Part shown: positions 1 through 13,470 of the stretch, piece after piece
How the letters are laid out: each line of letters starts with the position of its first letter
Position numbering within the stretch: the stretch's first letter is position 1
NCBI GenBank assembly: GCA_034620365.1
Contig: JAQGEQ010000192.1
Span: forward strand, 3,405,001 to 3,469,000
Direction: 5' to 3'
DNA length: 64,000 bases
DNA from: Pegea sp. RAD2-039
Taxonomy: Eukaryota > Chordata > Thaliacea > Salpida > Salpidae
Position numbers and translations under genes: made by a program
Notes under the pieces: model-generated
Databases searched by the model: none
The model's input: the letters and a program-made list of their open reading frames with translations, nothing else
What the model was told of the DNA's origin: nothing

Positions 1-59
1 CCCTTTTCCTGATTTCCACTTTTTTGCTCTGAACTTCACAAGCTTATCTTTCTGCTCAG

Positions 60-3000
60 TTGGTATTCCTCAAGTTTATTACTTTGGTCCATGCGGGAAG
101 TATAATGCAATGGTGATGGAACTGATAGGACCAAGCCTTGAAGACTTGTTTGACCTCTGTAACCGTACTTTCACTCTTAAAACTGTACTCATGATAGCAA
201 TTCAATTGGTGAGGACATTTATTGCTAACTTATTTTGTGATTGTTCTTCATTTTGATGTTTATTCAAATCACTGGGCAGTTGACTAGAATGGAATATATT
301 CATTCTAAACATCTTATCTATCGAGATGTGAAACCCGAAAATTTTCTAATTGGGCGAGTTGGAACTGTAGCTGAAAAATGGATTCATATAATTGATTATG
401 GTCTTGCAAAAGAGTACATTGATCCAGAAACGAAAAAGCACATACCCTACAGGGAGCATAAAAGTTTAACGGGAACTGCAAGATACATGAGTATTAATAC
501 TCATTTGGGAAAAGGTTAGTTAAGCATAGTCTAGGGATTTTTGGCAATATATCTATTGTGATTATTTATAATTTTTGTTGTTTGGATTGCATACGATTAA
601 TTGATAGAGGTTATATAAGTATATAAGAATTAATTTTTAAAGTAAATTATTAAACTCTTAAAAATTGAGCTAATTCTTTTTATCTAACTTTTTATAAATC
701 GGGATTTTTTAGAAACTTTTTATTCTACTTTTAAACTTGTTTAGCTTATATAAAACTTTGGTGTCCAGCTGATTTTGATAAATATAAAACTTTGAAGACT
801 TGTAGAGGTTTTAGTTGACAAGTTACAAAAAACATATTTGATTTGAATTAAAATAAGATCTTTTTAAAAGGTTGCAATTGTTTATTCAAGTTTTTAATAC
901 CGTTCAAATATTTAATTTAAAAGTTAGTGTTTGAAATTTTTCATAAAAAAACTTGTATATTTTGCTACAAAGAAAGAAATTTAATTTAAAACGAGAAAAA
1001 GTTTTTGAACTTTTAAAGTTTATAGTTTTGAAGATAATTTCTTTTATTTGTTTAAGAACGTCATCACCTGAAAAATGTTTTTTTTTCAGAAATTTTTGTT
1101 TTGAATTGATTTGTATCTTCTACTAGTCAGTAAATCATAGGTTAAAAGTATTTTCTTGTATTTATATATATACTGTTTTTCTTTGACATTAGACTTGGTA
1201 AAAAGAACATTTAATAAAATTTATTGTTTTAATTCTAAGAGCAAAGGAAGTTTTCGAAAACAAAAATTGATATTTGAAACAAATGCTTTTTAAAACAACT
1301 ATTTCAAGATATCCATATATAGAATTTGTATAAATCTGAATTGTTAACATTAAAATGCTCACAATGTGATTCCATTTGAAATAATTTGTAAATAACGAAT
1401 TTTCTCAATTAATTCATATTTTCATGACGCAAATGTTTTAATCATCTTACAATTATTAAAGTGGCTGTAACACACACTTATTATTTATTTATTAATTATT
1501 TCTTCATCTTATTTTACAACTTCGAAACATTTTGGGTTTGCTCAAAATCAATTTTGATTTAGAAAGAAAAAAGTTTTGAAAATTAAATCAAATTTTCTTT
1601 ATATGAATTTAATAAAAAAAAACTTACAACTTTTACACTTTCAAATGTTACTCGTGTTAATATAAACTTTATTTCCGCTAAGTCTTATTTTCCTGCGTGC
1701 TATTACAAGAGATCAAATTTACAAAAGCTCAATTCAAGATATGACTTGAATACAATTTATTAGAAAAACTTCTCTGTCTACATTTGATCTACAAAACTTT
1801 TCATTCTACTTTTTGCTCTATATGTTTGTTCACTCAATTTCTTTTTGTCAACATTTTAAACATTTGCAATTATGAACTCAATTGATTATCTCTTTAGAAT
1901 TGTTTCGACGACAATTTGTACCAAACTAATTAGACATTAGCTTCGCACTTGTTTGTTGCAAATATTGATATCTTCAATCTAACCTTCTTCAGGAAACTTA
2001 ACTAACTTCACATCTTGTTTATCCTAAGAAATCAATATTTCGATACAAATCTTTGAATTTTCGATGCACTGTATTTCACGATAGGAATTTTCTTGATAAA
2101 ACTTTTGTTCTACTACAGAGATAGAAAACTTTAAGAATTATTCAGAGACTTTTGTCTAAGATTTGTTAAAAGTAAAATTATTTAAATGCTACAAGTGGCT
2201 AATATAGATATTTATTTATATATTGAATGAAAACCTCAAAACTTGTCATTCATTAGTGTTTATGGTGACTTTTATCTTCTTAAATATTTGTTATTTTTAC
2301 TTTAAAACTTACCTAATGATTCTAATTAAATCAGTTTTTGTGAATGATTTGCGTTATGTAATTTTTATGCAAAATCTTCATCAGATTGAGGCAGATGACT
2401 AAAAACGAATTTTGCTTTTTGCTCCCAAAACATTTTAATCCTTTGCAAATGTTGATTTAAATTGTTTATAAACTTGTTCAACTTTGCAAACGTATCAAGT
2501 TGTTTTTGATAACAACTTTCAATTCTAACCACACTAGCAATATAAAGCTTGTAAATAAAATATCATTTCAATTTTGTAGAGCAAAGTAGAAGAGATGATC
2601 TAGAAGCACTCGGACATATGTTTGTGTATTTTCTTCGTGGTAGTTTACCTTGGCAAGGGTTGAAGGTAATTAGTTAATATAATTCCATTTAAGTAGCGAG
2701 CTAAAAGTTACTTCTGTGCAACAGGCTGACACATTAAAAGAACGATATCAGAAAATTGGAGACACTAAACGCACAACTCCGATTGAAGCACTCTGCCAAA
2801 ATTGTCCAGGTCAATAAAATATTTTCTGTTTTGCAACTGTTTTTTTTATCGACTAATCTGCTTGTAGATTGGTTTTTACATCTTACAAAATTAAACTTTT
2901 GCTTTTTACTTAAAATCTAATTTAGTTTACAGCAACCACACTTAAGGTTGCATTGTATCTCAAGCTTGTTTTTATCTGGATATGACTCGGAACAATTACC

Positions 3001-4805
3001 TTTACATTCCAAATTTGTTTATTTATTTATATTAATTTCCGCAAGCAAGAAAATCATGATGACGAAATTGATATTTGTTTAGTATTTTTTACTATAAGAG
3101 TTGTAATTGTTCACTATTACTTCAACTTATTTTCAAAAGTTGACCACAAATAGGAAGAGATAAAATTCAGATATTTGATTTAAAAGTTTCTTTGTTTTAA
3201 TTTCTTTAAAATCAATTCTTGAAATTGAATGAAACAAAATATTGATGAAAAGTTTTTTTTATGACACTTTAGTAAGCATGTGACGTTGTGCCACAATTCT
3301 GATTCATAAAATTCAAACTTTTTATTTAAATTCAAAACACAATCAACAAGTAAGTAATAACTTTTGAATACTAGTAATAAAATATGATGATTTAATAAAA
3401 CTTTTCATGGCTTGTTGCACAAATATCTTTTTTTATCAAAAGCTACAACTTTACATTCGAACAATTTGTTAGTAAAATTGTAGAGTGCTGATTGAAAACC
3501 AACTTACCTTTCTCTTTAAGTTATTCGAATAAAAAGGTTGGTTGATAAAATGCCACTACAATATACTAAATCCTGGTTGCAACCAACTCTTTTATTCAAA
3601 GTTCTGTGACACAAATTTCTATTTCTCAACTTCCTAGCTGATTTTATTTTCGACTGGTAAGATTTATTAAAAAGAAATGGAAACCCATTGAATTTGTTTC
3701 TGATATAGCTGATAAATGGTTTTTCACTTTTAGAATAAAACAAGATTCAGTATTTGATAAATCATCTTCACAACTCACTCTAATGTGATTTCATTCTTTC
3801 AGTATAATTTTCTTTTAACTTTTTGATTTTTTTTATTCGAATTATCTCATTACTCTCAGCAACCTTTCGCTATTTATCGCGTCTTTCTATCGACTTATCA
3901 AAACAATCATTTTATGCTTGTCAAGTAGTATGAATGGGATATATTGAAACTGCTTCACCAGTAAATTATGTATGATGGCTACAATGTCGCAGCTTCCAAA
4001 TTCTTCTTTATAAAACGAAATATTGACTTTCTGAAAATCTATTTTCGTTCAATTCTCGGAAAACCTAAAAAAATGTTCATTTTAATTTATTTTACATCAA
4101 CAACATTCATTCTATTTTGTGACTTACAGAGGAGATGGCCACTTACATGCGCTATGTCCGTCATTTGGACTTCTTTGAAACACCCAACTACGATTACATG
4201 CGGAAACTTTTTCTTGATATGTATGATAGAAGAGGTTTCCCAAGAGATGATAGATTCGACTGGAGTGGTAAAGCAAAAGTGAGATTTAATCTCTGATTTT
4301 GACTTCAACTGATCCTACTTTAACAACAACTCCGCTAATGTTGACCACTAACGTTAATTAGCAGCTGTTTACTTCACAACTGTTTACAAGTTTTTGATAA
4401 TCGAACATTTTTTACCTACGTGATCAGTCGATAATTCATTTAAAACTTCTTTCATATAGGCACATGTCCCTAATGACTCTTCTCGCGGAAGTCTAGCGAC
4501 TCGCCCTGTGAGTTTCATTTCATTTTTTTCTTCACCTTTGTTCACAAATTGCTTTTTTTAGTCGAGAATTGTTGTGCCTGGAAATACAGGGGCGGAAGGA
4601 ACACCTCAGGTAGACACTGATGATATGGTAGACACGAAGTAAGTTTTTATATTAAGAAGTTGTAGTTTACACAGTTATTTATAATCTGTACGTTTTACCT
4701 AATCTCAATTATTTGCAATCAATATTTTGTTCAATAAAAACATTTGTACTTTTCAGATGTTGCTGCTTCAAAACTAGACGCAGGCGAACTGCGGCTGGCA
4801 ATTAG
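60..4805 (+). CDS. CSNK1G: Casein kinase 1 gamma, C-terminal part (5' end outside window)
   Basis: Membrane-associated Ser/Thr kinase of the CK1 family, acting in Wnt and membrane-traffic signalling. Visible exons: 60-208, 280-514, 2580-2665, 2725-2809, 4130-4278, 4460-4507, 4562-4638, 4757-4805. They sum to 292 in-frame codons including the stop after a 2-nt incoming phase. Seen: [17 protein letters not shown], the catalytic loop [15 protein letters not shown], a DYG (not DFG) metal-binding motif in [18 protein letters not shown], the CK1 signature [28 protein letters not shown], and [19 protein letters not shown]. The C-terminus ends [11 protein letters not shown] then TAG, the cysteine cluster plus basic tail that in CK1-gamma is palmitoylated for membrane anchoring. 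The gamma subfamily is favoured over alpha/delta by that tail and by PCGKYNAM. The N-lobe (Gly loop, VAIK lysine) lies upstream of base 1. Introns 515-2579 and 2810-4129 are long and AT-rich with no other feature seen. Confidence 0.96.
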
Positions 4806-7574
4806 CATCCATCTATTGGTTACAACTGCCTCTAAACTACGGATACGAAGTTTTTCGATTACAACGAACATATTTTAAACAAGTACAAATTGAAGACCTA
4901 ACCTTTGAATGGTTTTCTATGATTTAAGAACAGACATGCAAATGCCTGTTCACCAATACACTCATCGCCGGGTAGATGAGGCACTATTGATGTCGACTTT
5001 GGAATGTTTTATTCTATCGCACAACGATGGATGTAACTCTATCTCGATGTTACTTCATTTTTCGGTCGTTTCTTTTCTTTGTTCTGATAATTATTTTCTT
5101 CCTGCTGAGTTTGTAAGGATAACCATTCTCTTGGCTAAGCCTTAACACCTATCCAACTCCATGTACTCATTCTATTCGCAAGTACTTCTTTTCGCAATAG
5201 ATTTTTTCAACCAAACCTGAAAACATCTTTCTCTTAATCATTCATCAGCCATTTACGTTAGATGACAGAAAGTAGTCAGGTAGCCTGCTTTATCAACCAA
5301 CGGCTTCATATCCAATATTTTTATTTTCTATTTTCCGTAAGTGTCAACGCTTATAAAAACAATTTTTTATCTTTCTTATAAATCTAATTATTATTAAATC
5401 ATCTGCGGTAAAGGGGGGTAAACGTTTGCTTGGTGTGGTCTGCTTATTTGGTCGAATCTTTAACAACTGTCCTAGCACTTGTAATTGATAATAAATTCAG
5501 TATTTTACTGGTATCTACCCACAACTACATACTATCAGTTTGTGATAATTTTATGACACTTTTGAACTGTATGGATAATTTTGAGAATATCTTATCAGCT
5601 CAGGTTATATTGAAATAGAAGTTGCTTCTCTATTTCTTTCACTTGATCTACGCATAAATTGTATTTGATTTCATCATTATTTTACTGTGTTCTTCCTCTA
5701 ACATCTTCGGCCAATAGAAATTTGGAAGCATTGTAAAATTAAGATCACTTAGAACTCTCATTTTATTTTTCGAAATACCTTCTCTTGATGACTGTCAAAT
5801 TTAAATTCAGCTTTTATTTTGTTTAGTTTTTATCAATAAAAAGCTGAGTTTTTAGAACAATTAACTGTCTGTCTAAGTCTACATTATTCTGTTAAAACCA
5901 CTTTAGCATAAACATCTGAAAACACTTTTATTGTCTTCGATTAATTTGTTTACAGCTTACAACTAAGTGTAGCTTTTACTGATTACTTTCTGAATTACTT
6001 CTCGCTATCACCTTCCCTCTCTTACCGTGATATAATAAATTCGAAAGTGAATTCCTGTTTAGCATTTTTCATTTTTGCTTCCTTTGTTTATTAACTTTTT
6101 TGCTTTTTTATGTCTTTACATTTTCTTTACTCTGATATTAAGAACATAAAATTAGAAATATGTGAATATAGTTTTCATTCGTGTTAATTCTATCTCCGTT
6201 TTTTCTGTATGTGATTTGTTATTCTTCTTTTTTTATTTCTACAAAGAAATTACGAGAAGTGAAACTAAAGATAACTTTGAGGTTGTATTTCATCCTCAGC
6301 TGATAACATTGAATCTGGCCTGTCATGTATTCACATCTAGCTACTAGTGTGCAAGAACATGAAGAATTACAGCGAGATAAGAATCTTAAAGATTTTAGGA
6401 AAGTTGTTATAAACCTAACTCCTTGTTCTGATCACTAAATATAAAACAGTGAAAAACACCTACTTGAACTTCTAAAAGTTAATTGAGATGTTTTCTAGTA
6501 ATGTAACTGACTCTACACAATTAAATATAATTATTCTTCATTGATCACGTAAATAGAAATTTTTCAATTATTATAATTTTTTCTTGGTATCTTAAGAGTG
6601 TAATTTAATCAAAGAAACCCAAAATATGATCGTTCATTTTGTAACTGATGAGCTTCAACTATTTGTCAAAATCTGATACGTGCTCATTTTACCGATTGCT
6701 ATGGCATCCTATATTGTGGTTTCCTGTCCAATTTATACCTAAAATTTGACCTCAATTATATATTTGGTTTAATCGAATTCATCTTGATTGCTTCCCCAAC
6801 AATGAGTGGTTAGAGTGAGAACACGTTTGACTACTTATTGTGTTTCTATTTACCTTTAAATTTGATTATTGCGTTAAAACTTTATTAAATTATTTTCTTC
6901 ACTGAATAGATGACAAACAAACTGCATTTAATTGGTAAAAACTAAAGTTTTCTAAATACCAAACTAGTTGGCTTAATAAGCTGTATGAAAGTAAATATTT
7001 GAGCTGCTAGGCTTGTCGTTTTGTGTATTATAAATATGTTAGCTAAGTAGTTTTCTATTTGTAAAGTTTATAATTGCAAGATGTAAAACAAGATTATTGG
7101 AAAAATAATATAACACTAAAGATTTTTGAACTGCTTGGCTCGCATATTCTTATTTTTGAATCTGTTCGCAGTTCAACAAAAAATGAAAATTGTTTATGCT
7201 GCTGTATTATGCAATTACTCAATTTATAAACAAAAAACTATTATTAAAACAGAATGATAATGAAAATTAAAATAAACTTATTTAGTTGGACAATTTCTTT
7301 GAAATTTAGTTGAAAATAATTAGTTATCAATTATGTAAGATTTTTAGCAAATTAGTCAGCTTAAGACTTTGATGGTCTACAGCGAGACTGTGTTAATATA
7401 AACTAACCTAAAATATTAAGTTTTGAAAGTTTTTATGTTGCAATCACTAAATGAATAAAACGTAGAGAACCAAGAAATGTTGTCCGGCAGATAATCTAAG
7501 TAAACTAAATATACCTTTAATAATTATCTGAATATTACTACTTCAAACCTATTTACATTGTTTTTTGTTTTGGC
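4806..7574. other. 3' flank of CK1-gamma and intergenic DNA
   Basis: No second gene is supported. AATAAA-type signals occur at 5490-5495 and 5835-5840 on the plus strand and could end the CK1-gamma transcript, but neither is decisive. Short ORFs here have no recognisable domain. Confidence 0.5.
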
Positions 7575-7797
7575 CCGCTGCGAACGGTAGTACAGTGACG
7601 AACTGCCTACAGGGCTCCAACTCCGGATTTTAATAAAGAGTTTTGCATCTTCTAGAAGTGTTGTCATTTTACCAGACTCATAGGGCTCTTCTACCAGTTT
7701 TTTATGGATTTTTCCTTGTCACTAATATATGTTTACCTGGGATCGAATCTAGAACCCTTACTTTGTTGACAGGTTTGGTAGCCACTTCACCACACAG
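7575..7797 (-). repeat. tRNA-derived SINE, copy A
   Basis: Read on the minus strand, the head carries a Pol III A-box-like TGGTGAAGTGGCTACC (7792-7777) and a B-box-like GGTTCTAGATTCGATCCC (7755-7738). The body follows, with the blocks CTTCTAGAAGATGC and CACTGTACT. The same body blocks recur at 10503-10735 (+) and 54305-54590 (-), so this is a dispersed family. It is more GC-rich than its surroundings. The tRNA of origin is not identified. Confidence 0.75.
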
Positions 7798-9463
7798 ATT
7801 GAAATTGTATTTTTAAAGTTTTTAGCCACAAAAAGAAGTTTCCAATATTAGCTAATGATCATATCATCGTAAAAATGCAGCCGGTGTGCCTTTTGCGCGC
7901 TGGTCCAAACAGTAATGAAAAGAATACGCCACTTTAGAACAAATTCAAGTTAAAAAAAATTTGAACTTGGATAAGATAAAATTAACTTCAAATAAGTACT
8001 TATAATTCATAATTATACTATATTAATATGTAAAAAAATAATTTTTAAAATTTTTGCAGAAGATTTTCATTTAGTATTCATTTTGAAATTAAAACATTTT
8101 AGATAAAATTTTTGTGTTAATTTATTTTAAATGAATACTAATTAGTTTGTTTTAGAAATACACAAATATAAAAAAGCAGAAATTTTATTTTTTACTTTTG
8201 CTAAAAAGTTGTATAACTGTCGGTTGCTGTTATATTCAATATATTTCATAAACATCATAATTTATTCATATGCCATTACAAATATGCTAACGTGTAATTG
8301 TTATAAATACTTTATAAAATACTAGAATCTCAAGTTTCCTTTTCAATAGCGAAACTGTAAATATGATTAGAGCTGTAGGTTAAGACACAAATAACAAAAA
8401 GTTACAAAAGTACACTAACGCCACTAGTAATTAAATACCACATGATCGTTCTCGGTCAAAGCAGGTCCCTATTATTTCTATATCAATCAAACACCGATGC
8501 AAAAAAATGACCTAAAATATTGATTTTGACTATTAACATTTATTTATTTATTTATTAATTACAAAAAGGGTACTTGAAGACGGTTGAAATTATTATGTTA
8601 AGACGGATTGAAATTATGCATAGTTTAGTTTTCAAAACTACCAAAATTATTTGTCAGTTAATCGATTAAAATATTGTTTTTGCTTTCAGTTCAGTCATTT
8701 TACTAAAAATTGATCTATATAAGTATATAAAAGCAAACAGGGAAGCAACCTTTTTAGCATCTTTCTTGCTTTAGCTCAGTTTCTGATTACATATCTATAG
8801 TTTCACCTAGAGAAGATCAAAATTTGATCAATTGATACTTTTATTATTATTTATACTTCTTAGTTAAACTCTTCGCTAATTATATATTTCCTTTAAAAAA
8901 TTTAAATATAAAAGTATTTATAAAATTATTCGATAAAATAAACTTTTAAGAGAATCTTTTAGACAGTACAAGTTTACGCCAAAATAGTATGTAATCGTAT
9001 AAAAATATTATCTTAAACTTGTTTTTACACGAAGTAAATAATGTGTAAAAAATGACTCAAAAATATTGACTTTAGTTTCTTTCAAAAGTTTACTTGTTCA
9101 TTTAAAGTATAAATTGATTTATAAAATATAAAATTAATGATGACTAAGTAATGGTAACATGATTTTGTACAACTATTTATAATCTTGTTTTTATTTTTAT
9201 AACTTAAGTTGGCAACTTTCTAATACTAAAAGATTTGAAATAATTTATTTGAATTAATTTTTGTTTTATTAACATTATAAGCTTATGTAGCACTAGTTTT
9301 GTGTATCACAATTATTATCTAATTACTTAAAATATTTTATATAATTTATTTCCTCTTTAAAAGTTATGCTATCTGAAATTTCTTGTTTCTTTATGATTTT
9401 ATTTTAAAATAATCAATTATTTTATGAACTATTTTTATGTTATAATTTGAAAGTATTATTTTC
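7798..9463. other. AT-rich intergenic DNA before TRABD
   Basis: No gene or RNA seen. An imperfect direct repeat lies at 8578-8617 (unit AGACGGTTGAAATTAT plus spacer, then AGACGGATTGAAATTAT), preceded by a TTTA run at 8540-8560. The TRABD promoter must lie at the right end, but no TATA element stands out. Confidence 0.4.
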
Positions 9464-12090
9464 ATGGAAATTAAAATGATTGAGATAAAAGAAGAAAGAT
9501 TATTTTCTATCAATACCTTATCTCAGTTACTTGTCAATCAAGAGGTGATTAATTTTTAAATTTATAATTTTTCTTTAATTTCTCTGCTTTATTTTTTTCT
9601 TATGTGTAAATTATTTTTGTAAAAGTTATATTAGGACTACATTATTAGCAACTATTCAAATTTTTTATCTAAGATTATTTTATGTTGTATATGTTTCCAT
9701 GTTAAATCATAAGACTATTAAATGTTTTAAGTACTTCAGTTGTTTTTTGAGTAAATCTTGTAATAATTAGGAAGAAGATCGAGATCTAGGTGTGGATATT
9801 GGAGAGATAGCGGAAAATCTCTCTGATGTTGAAGATGATGATCTTCAAGTCTTTCAACCTCTTATACAAGAAAAAATTGGTAATTAATAGTTAACAGTAA
9901 GAGTTATATAAGTTGTCAGAAATATATTGAAACTTAAATGACAAAAATTTAATTTTTATGAAATCTGTAGATGCTGAAAACCGATATATACAACAGGAAA
10001 ATTTTGATCGAGCTTCATTACCTACAACTGTAACAGTTTTAACAGGAAATAATGGGGAAACTGTTTACATGGTAGGAACAGCTCATTTCAGTCAAGAAAG
10101 CTGTTTAGATGTTGAAAAGGTATTGTATCTACTAAATTGATTCAAATATAATTTAAAATTCGGCTAAAATCATACTGATTATGTTTGCATGAACTAAATA
10201 TCTACTTGAAAATTTTTGTTTAATATCTTATCTAATGTTAAGTTATCATTTAAAAAAATATATCAAATATTATCAAATTTTAATATTTTCTTTATTTTAT
10301 AATAAATATTTTATAATAGTAAAAGTTGATACAAATATAATTTAAACATTTTTTTTAAAAAGAGTAAACCTACTAAAATAATAAAAACAATTTTTTATTA
10401 TAAAGTTTAAGATATATTTTCACCTGCTCAAAACCATTTAGGAAAAATGTCTATATTTTACTAAATAAGTAAATATATAGCGCTTCATTCTGTGACAAAA
10501 AAAGGTCCATAAAAACCCGGGTAGAAGGCCTTGTTAGTCTGTTTTATGATAATATTTCTAGAAGACGCCCAGCTCTGAATTTAAAGCCATATTTGGAGCC
10601 CCTTAGACTATTAGACACTGTACTCAGTGTATCAGTCCTTCTGTTCTGCTACATACCTTGTTAGTGTGAAGAGTGGAATCCTGCTGCATGGGCAGCAACT
10701 AGATATCCTAAATTTCTGCACTGGGCAGAAAACAGTTTCTTAAAAAAGTATTTTTTCAGTTTCTACCATAATTTTGTCTCTTTATAATGAAATAAGTATT
10801 CAATCTATCAGCAAATAAAAATTCAGTCATTAAACATTAGATTGAAGTTTTCCTTTTCTTGATATAGGTTGTCTCAATGGTTCAGCCAGATTTTGTTTTA
10901 GTTGAATTGTGTAAAGCTAGAACTGGCGTCTTAGTAATGAATAATCACTACAACAAAGATGACGATAAGCTGACAAGTATGGAACGATTAAAAAGATGCA
11001 TTGATATGGTTTGCTCCTTTATCAATCTTTTAGTTGTAAAGTAGCTGATCATTTTAGAAAGGGGTGGCTGGTGGGTTGATACTTTATCTACTTGATGAAG
11101 CAACTCATAATGTTACAAATCAGATAGGAATGCAACCTGGAGGTGATATGCGAGCAGCTCACCAAGCAGCTTCAAAGTTCGTTTTAATTTGAACTTTTTG
11201 GTTTAAATTTTTAACTAGCCACCAGCTGAGATTGTTTGTTACAAAGGGTACCCGGATGTAAGGTCTTCCTCGGCGATCGACCTTTTGAAGTCACAATGAA
11301 GCGTATGATGTCTCGTCTTTCTTTTTTGTCAAAATTGAAGTTTGGTTGGAAGCTGTCACGTGACATCTTTTCAAAAATTAGGTTTGCTTCATTATTTTTT
11401 CAATTTCCATTTTACCTTTTTTTTCAATTGAAGCTCCGAAGACATTGAAAAGTTGAAAGATAACGATATAATCGAAGCAATGTACAAAGAAATCGTTGCT
11501 GAGTTTCCTGAACTTGCTGATGTACTTGTAAAAGAAAGAGATCTCTTCATCACTGCCTTTATCAGAAAAGCTATAGATACACAAATCGAAATGCCCCAAG
11601 GTATCACCTTTTAGTTTACTTCTCTTTGATCCCAACTAATTTTACTCCAAGGATTTCGTGCCCCTGTCATGGTAGCTGTGGTGGGAATGGGCCATACTCG
11701 TGGAATTCAAAACCTCTTTTATAAAGACATGGATCCATATAAAGAAATTAAGTCTTTGCTAGAGTAAGCTGCTATTGAAATTATTAATCAGAGTTGTTAA
11801 GAAAATAGGGTGGTGCTTACTTAATTCAAAACTTTATTCAAGTGAAGGAGTTGAAAACGAACAACTTGATGACTTTATAAAATAATTGCAATCTTAAAAA
11901 ATCTTTGAATTTGCAAACCATTAATACATTTTTATTTTTTAGGCTTCCCCCTGCACGGAGAAGCTCACTGTTTAAGTATTTTATGCGAAGTCTGCTGTTA
12001 TCACTTGCTACTTACGCTACATATCGACTACTCCGTAGATTCGATGTGTTTTCAAAGCTTTCTGGAATTAAATTTCTACAGTTTGCTTGA
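9464..12090 (+). CDS. TRABD: TraB domain-containing protein (TRABD-like), complete
   Basis: Exons 9464-9544, 9771-9879, 9971-10119, 10868-11008, 11058-11176, 11247-11381, 11434-11600, 11652-11763, 11943-12090; 1161 nt, 386 aa. TraB proteins share a predicted metalloprotease-like fold; animal TRABD is linked to mitochondria and its reaction is not well settled. Motifs in order: acidic N-terminus (about residues 28-60), GETVYMVGTAHFSQES with the GTAH motif, PDFVLVELCKAR with the Glu of the second motif, KVPGCKVFLGDRPFEVTMK with the GDRP motif, and VVGMGHTRGI with the last conserved His. The C-terminus has a hydrophobic segment FMRSLLLSLATYATYRLL suited to a tail anchor. The start is the first ATG of the open frame; no upstream coding exon was seen. 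Four introns are only 49-70 nt. The one in 10120-10867 holds a SINE. Confidence 0.95.
10503..10735 (+). repeat. SINE body, copy B (in TRABD intron 3)
   Basis: Shares CCATAAAAA, GTAGAAG, TTCTAGAAGACGC and CACTGTACTCAGTGT with copies A and C in the same relative order, and extends through CCTGCTGCATGGGCAG and AATTTCTGC, which copy C also has. No tRNA-like head is evident upstream, so this copy looks 5'-truncated. It lies in the same orientation as TRABD. Confidence 0.75.
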
Positions 12091-12248
12091 TTAGATTGAT
12101 GTTTTACCTTTATTTGGATGGTGTTGTGATTGAATTGTTTTCTTTCTGGTTTTAGTTTTAGTATCAAGTTTTTATGGGTTTTTCAACATGACCAGAGTGT
12201 TTTAATCGAATTATTCTTTGTGTTCAAATGATAATCATATGAAGATTG

Positions 12249-12254
12249 AATAAA
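12249..12254 (+). terminator. Polyadenylation signal of TRABD
   Basis: AATAAA about 160 bases after the TRABD stop codon, followed by a T-rich stretch. It fixes a short 3' UTR of roughly 190 bases and separates the transcript from the LINE that follows. Confidence 0.65.
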
Positions 12255-12370
12255 ATTTTATTTTCCAGTGGTCAGGCTGTAAAATGTTGTACAGTCTGAT
12301 AATATCTAAATATTTCTGTAAAGTTTTGAACAAACGCTTTAAATTATGTGAAAAAAATCATCAAATTTGT

Positions 12371-13470
12371 AGACAGTATTTATTTCACCAAATGTGAAGG
12401 AGAGTGCCTGAAGAGAGCACCTCCCGCTAACTCACATTCTCACAAATAACAGCTATTTGGTCAAAAATATAGAAAGCAAAAGATGTAACACATGGCATTT
12501 CGATAGCACTCAAAGCATATAACAGTGAACAATTACATAGAATTATAGAAATATAAAAAAAGGAAAAATTCACAATTTAGAAATGGCAGTGTTGGCAGCG
12601 TTATGACGTTTCAACTTTTTTTTCAACAACGCGAGTGATTATGACATGGCAATGTCTGATGGCAGCTGGTTCCATGTACTAATTGTGCGGTATGAGAAAA
12701 CATATGCTCTGATTAATGTACCAGGTGATATGGGGTTATTAAGATATAATGTGTGGTCTAAGTTGATATAACTTAAGGGAAGGACTAATGGAAAAGAAAT
12801 CATCAAACTGAAGGTCAATTAAATTGTGGATATTTTTAAAATAAGAATTAAGTCGTATTTAATTCGTCGAATTTCCAAAGTATCTAAATTGATGAAGCTG
12901 AGACGATGTTTATAACTGTCATATTTAATATTAAGTTTCCTACATACTTGTCTCGTAAATGTGGCCTGAACAGACTTGATTTTTTGATATCACCTACTTG
13001 ATATGGCAACCATGCACTAACATTGTATTCAAGAATTGGACGTACGTACAATTTGAAGAGATTGATAAAAAAGCATGGGTCCTTAGAATTAACGGTCTTT
13101 ATAATAAGGAAGACAAGGTTGATTGATTTTCCAAAGATTTTGGAAACATAATTGCGCCATTTAAAGTCAGATCATAGACTAATGCCAAGGTCTACGACCG
13201 AAGATACTCGTTGAATAATAAACCTATTGATGGAGTATTGGTTCAAGGAATTTACAGCTGGTTTACGGGAAAAAGTTATATGTTCAGACTTTGTGGGCTG
13301 GATTCTGAGCTGCCAATCCGTAGGCCAGTTTTCTACAATGTGTAGTGCAGTTTGAAGTTTTGAAGGATTACAAGATGATAGCTTGATATCATCTGCATAC
13401 ATAAACACACTGACATCATCTACTGCTACAAGTCTTCTGATGAGGTCTTCAATGAAAATTAAAAAGAGAA
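12371..13470 (-). mobile_element. Decayed non-LTR retrotransposon (CR1/L2/Jockey-type), 3' part
   Basis: On the minus strand the reverse-transcriptase palm reads LFLIFIEDLIRR, then FMYADDIKLSS (YADD catalytic box), then WQLRIQPTKSEHITFSRK and VVDLGI. Past a stop at 13171-13169 comes VRPILEYNVSAWLPYQ, the usual C-terminal block of this superfamily. Stops break the frame, so it is dead. The 3' end (12445-12371) holds a hairpin: GGGAGGTGCT, a short loop, then AGGCACTCTCC, then AAATAAATA. The same 3' end occurs alone at 28148-28220. The copy is 5'-truncated, as expected for target-primed reverse transcription. Confidence 0.88.

Noticed and set aside
3968..4282. 104-codon frame across a CK1-gamma exon
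   Set aside because: Wrong frame; the exon 4130-4278 in another frame gives the conserved CK1 sequence.
6795..6830. tRNA A-box-like GAGTGGTTAGAGTGAGAACACG
   Set aside because: No B box follows at suitable spacing and no repeat relative was seen.
7738..7792. Functional tRNA gene
   Set aside because: A and B boxes are present but the acceptor and anticodon stems do not pair; better read as a SINE head.
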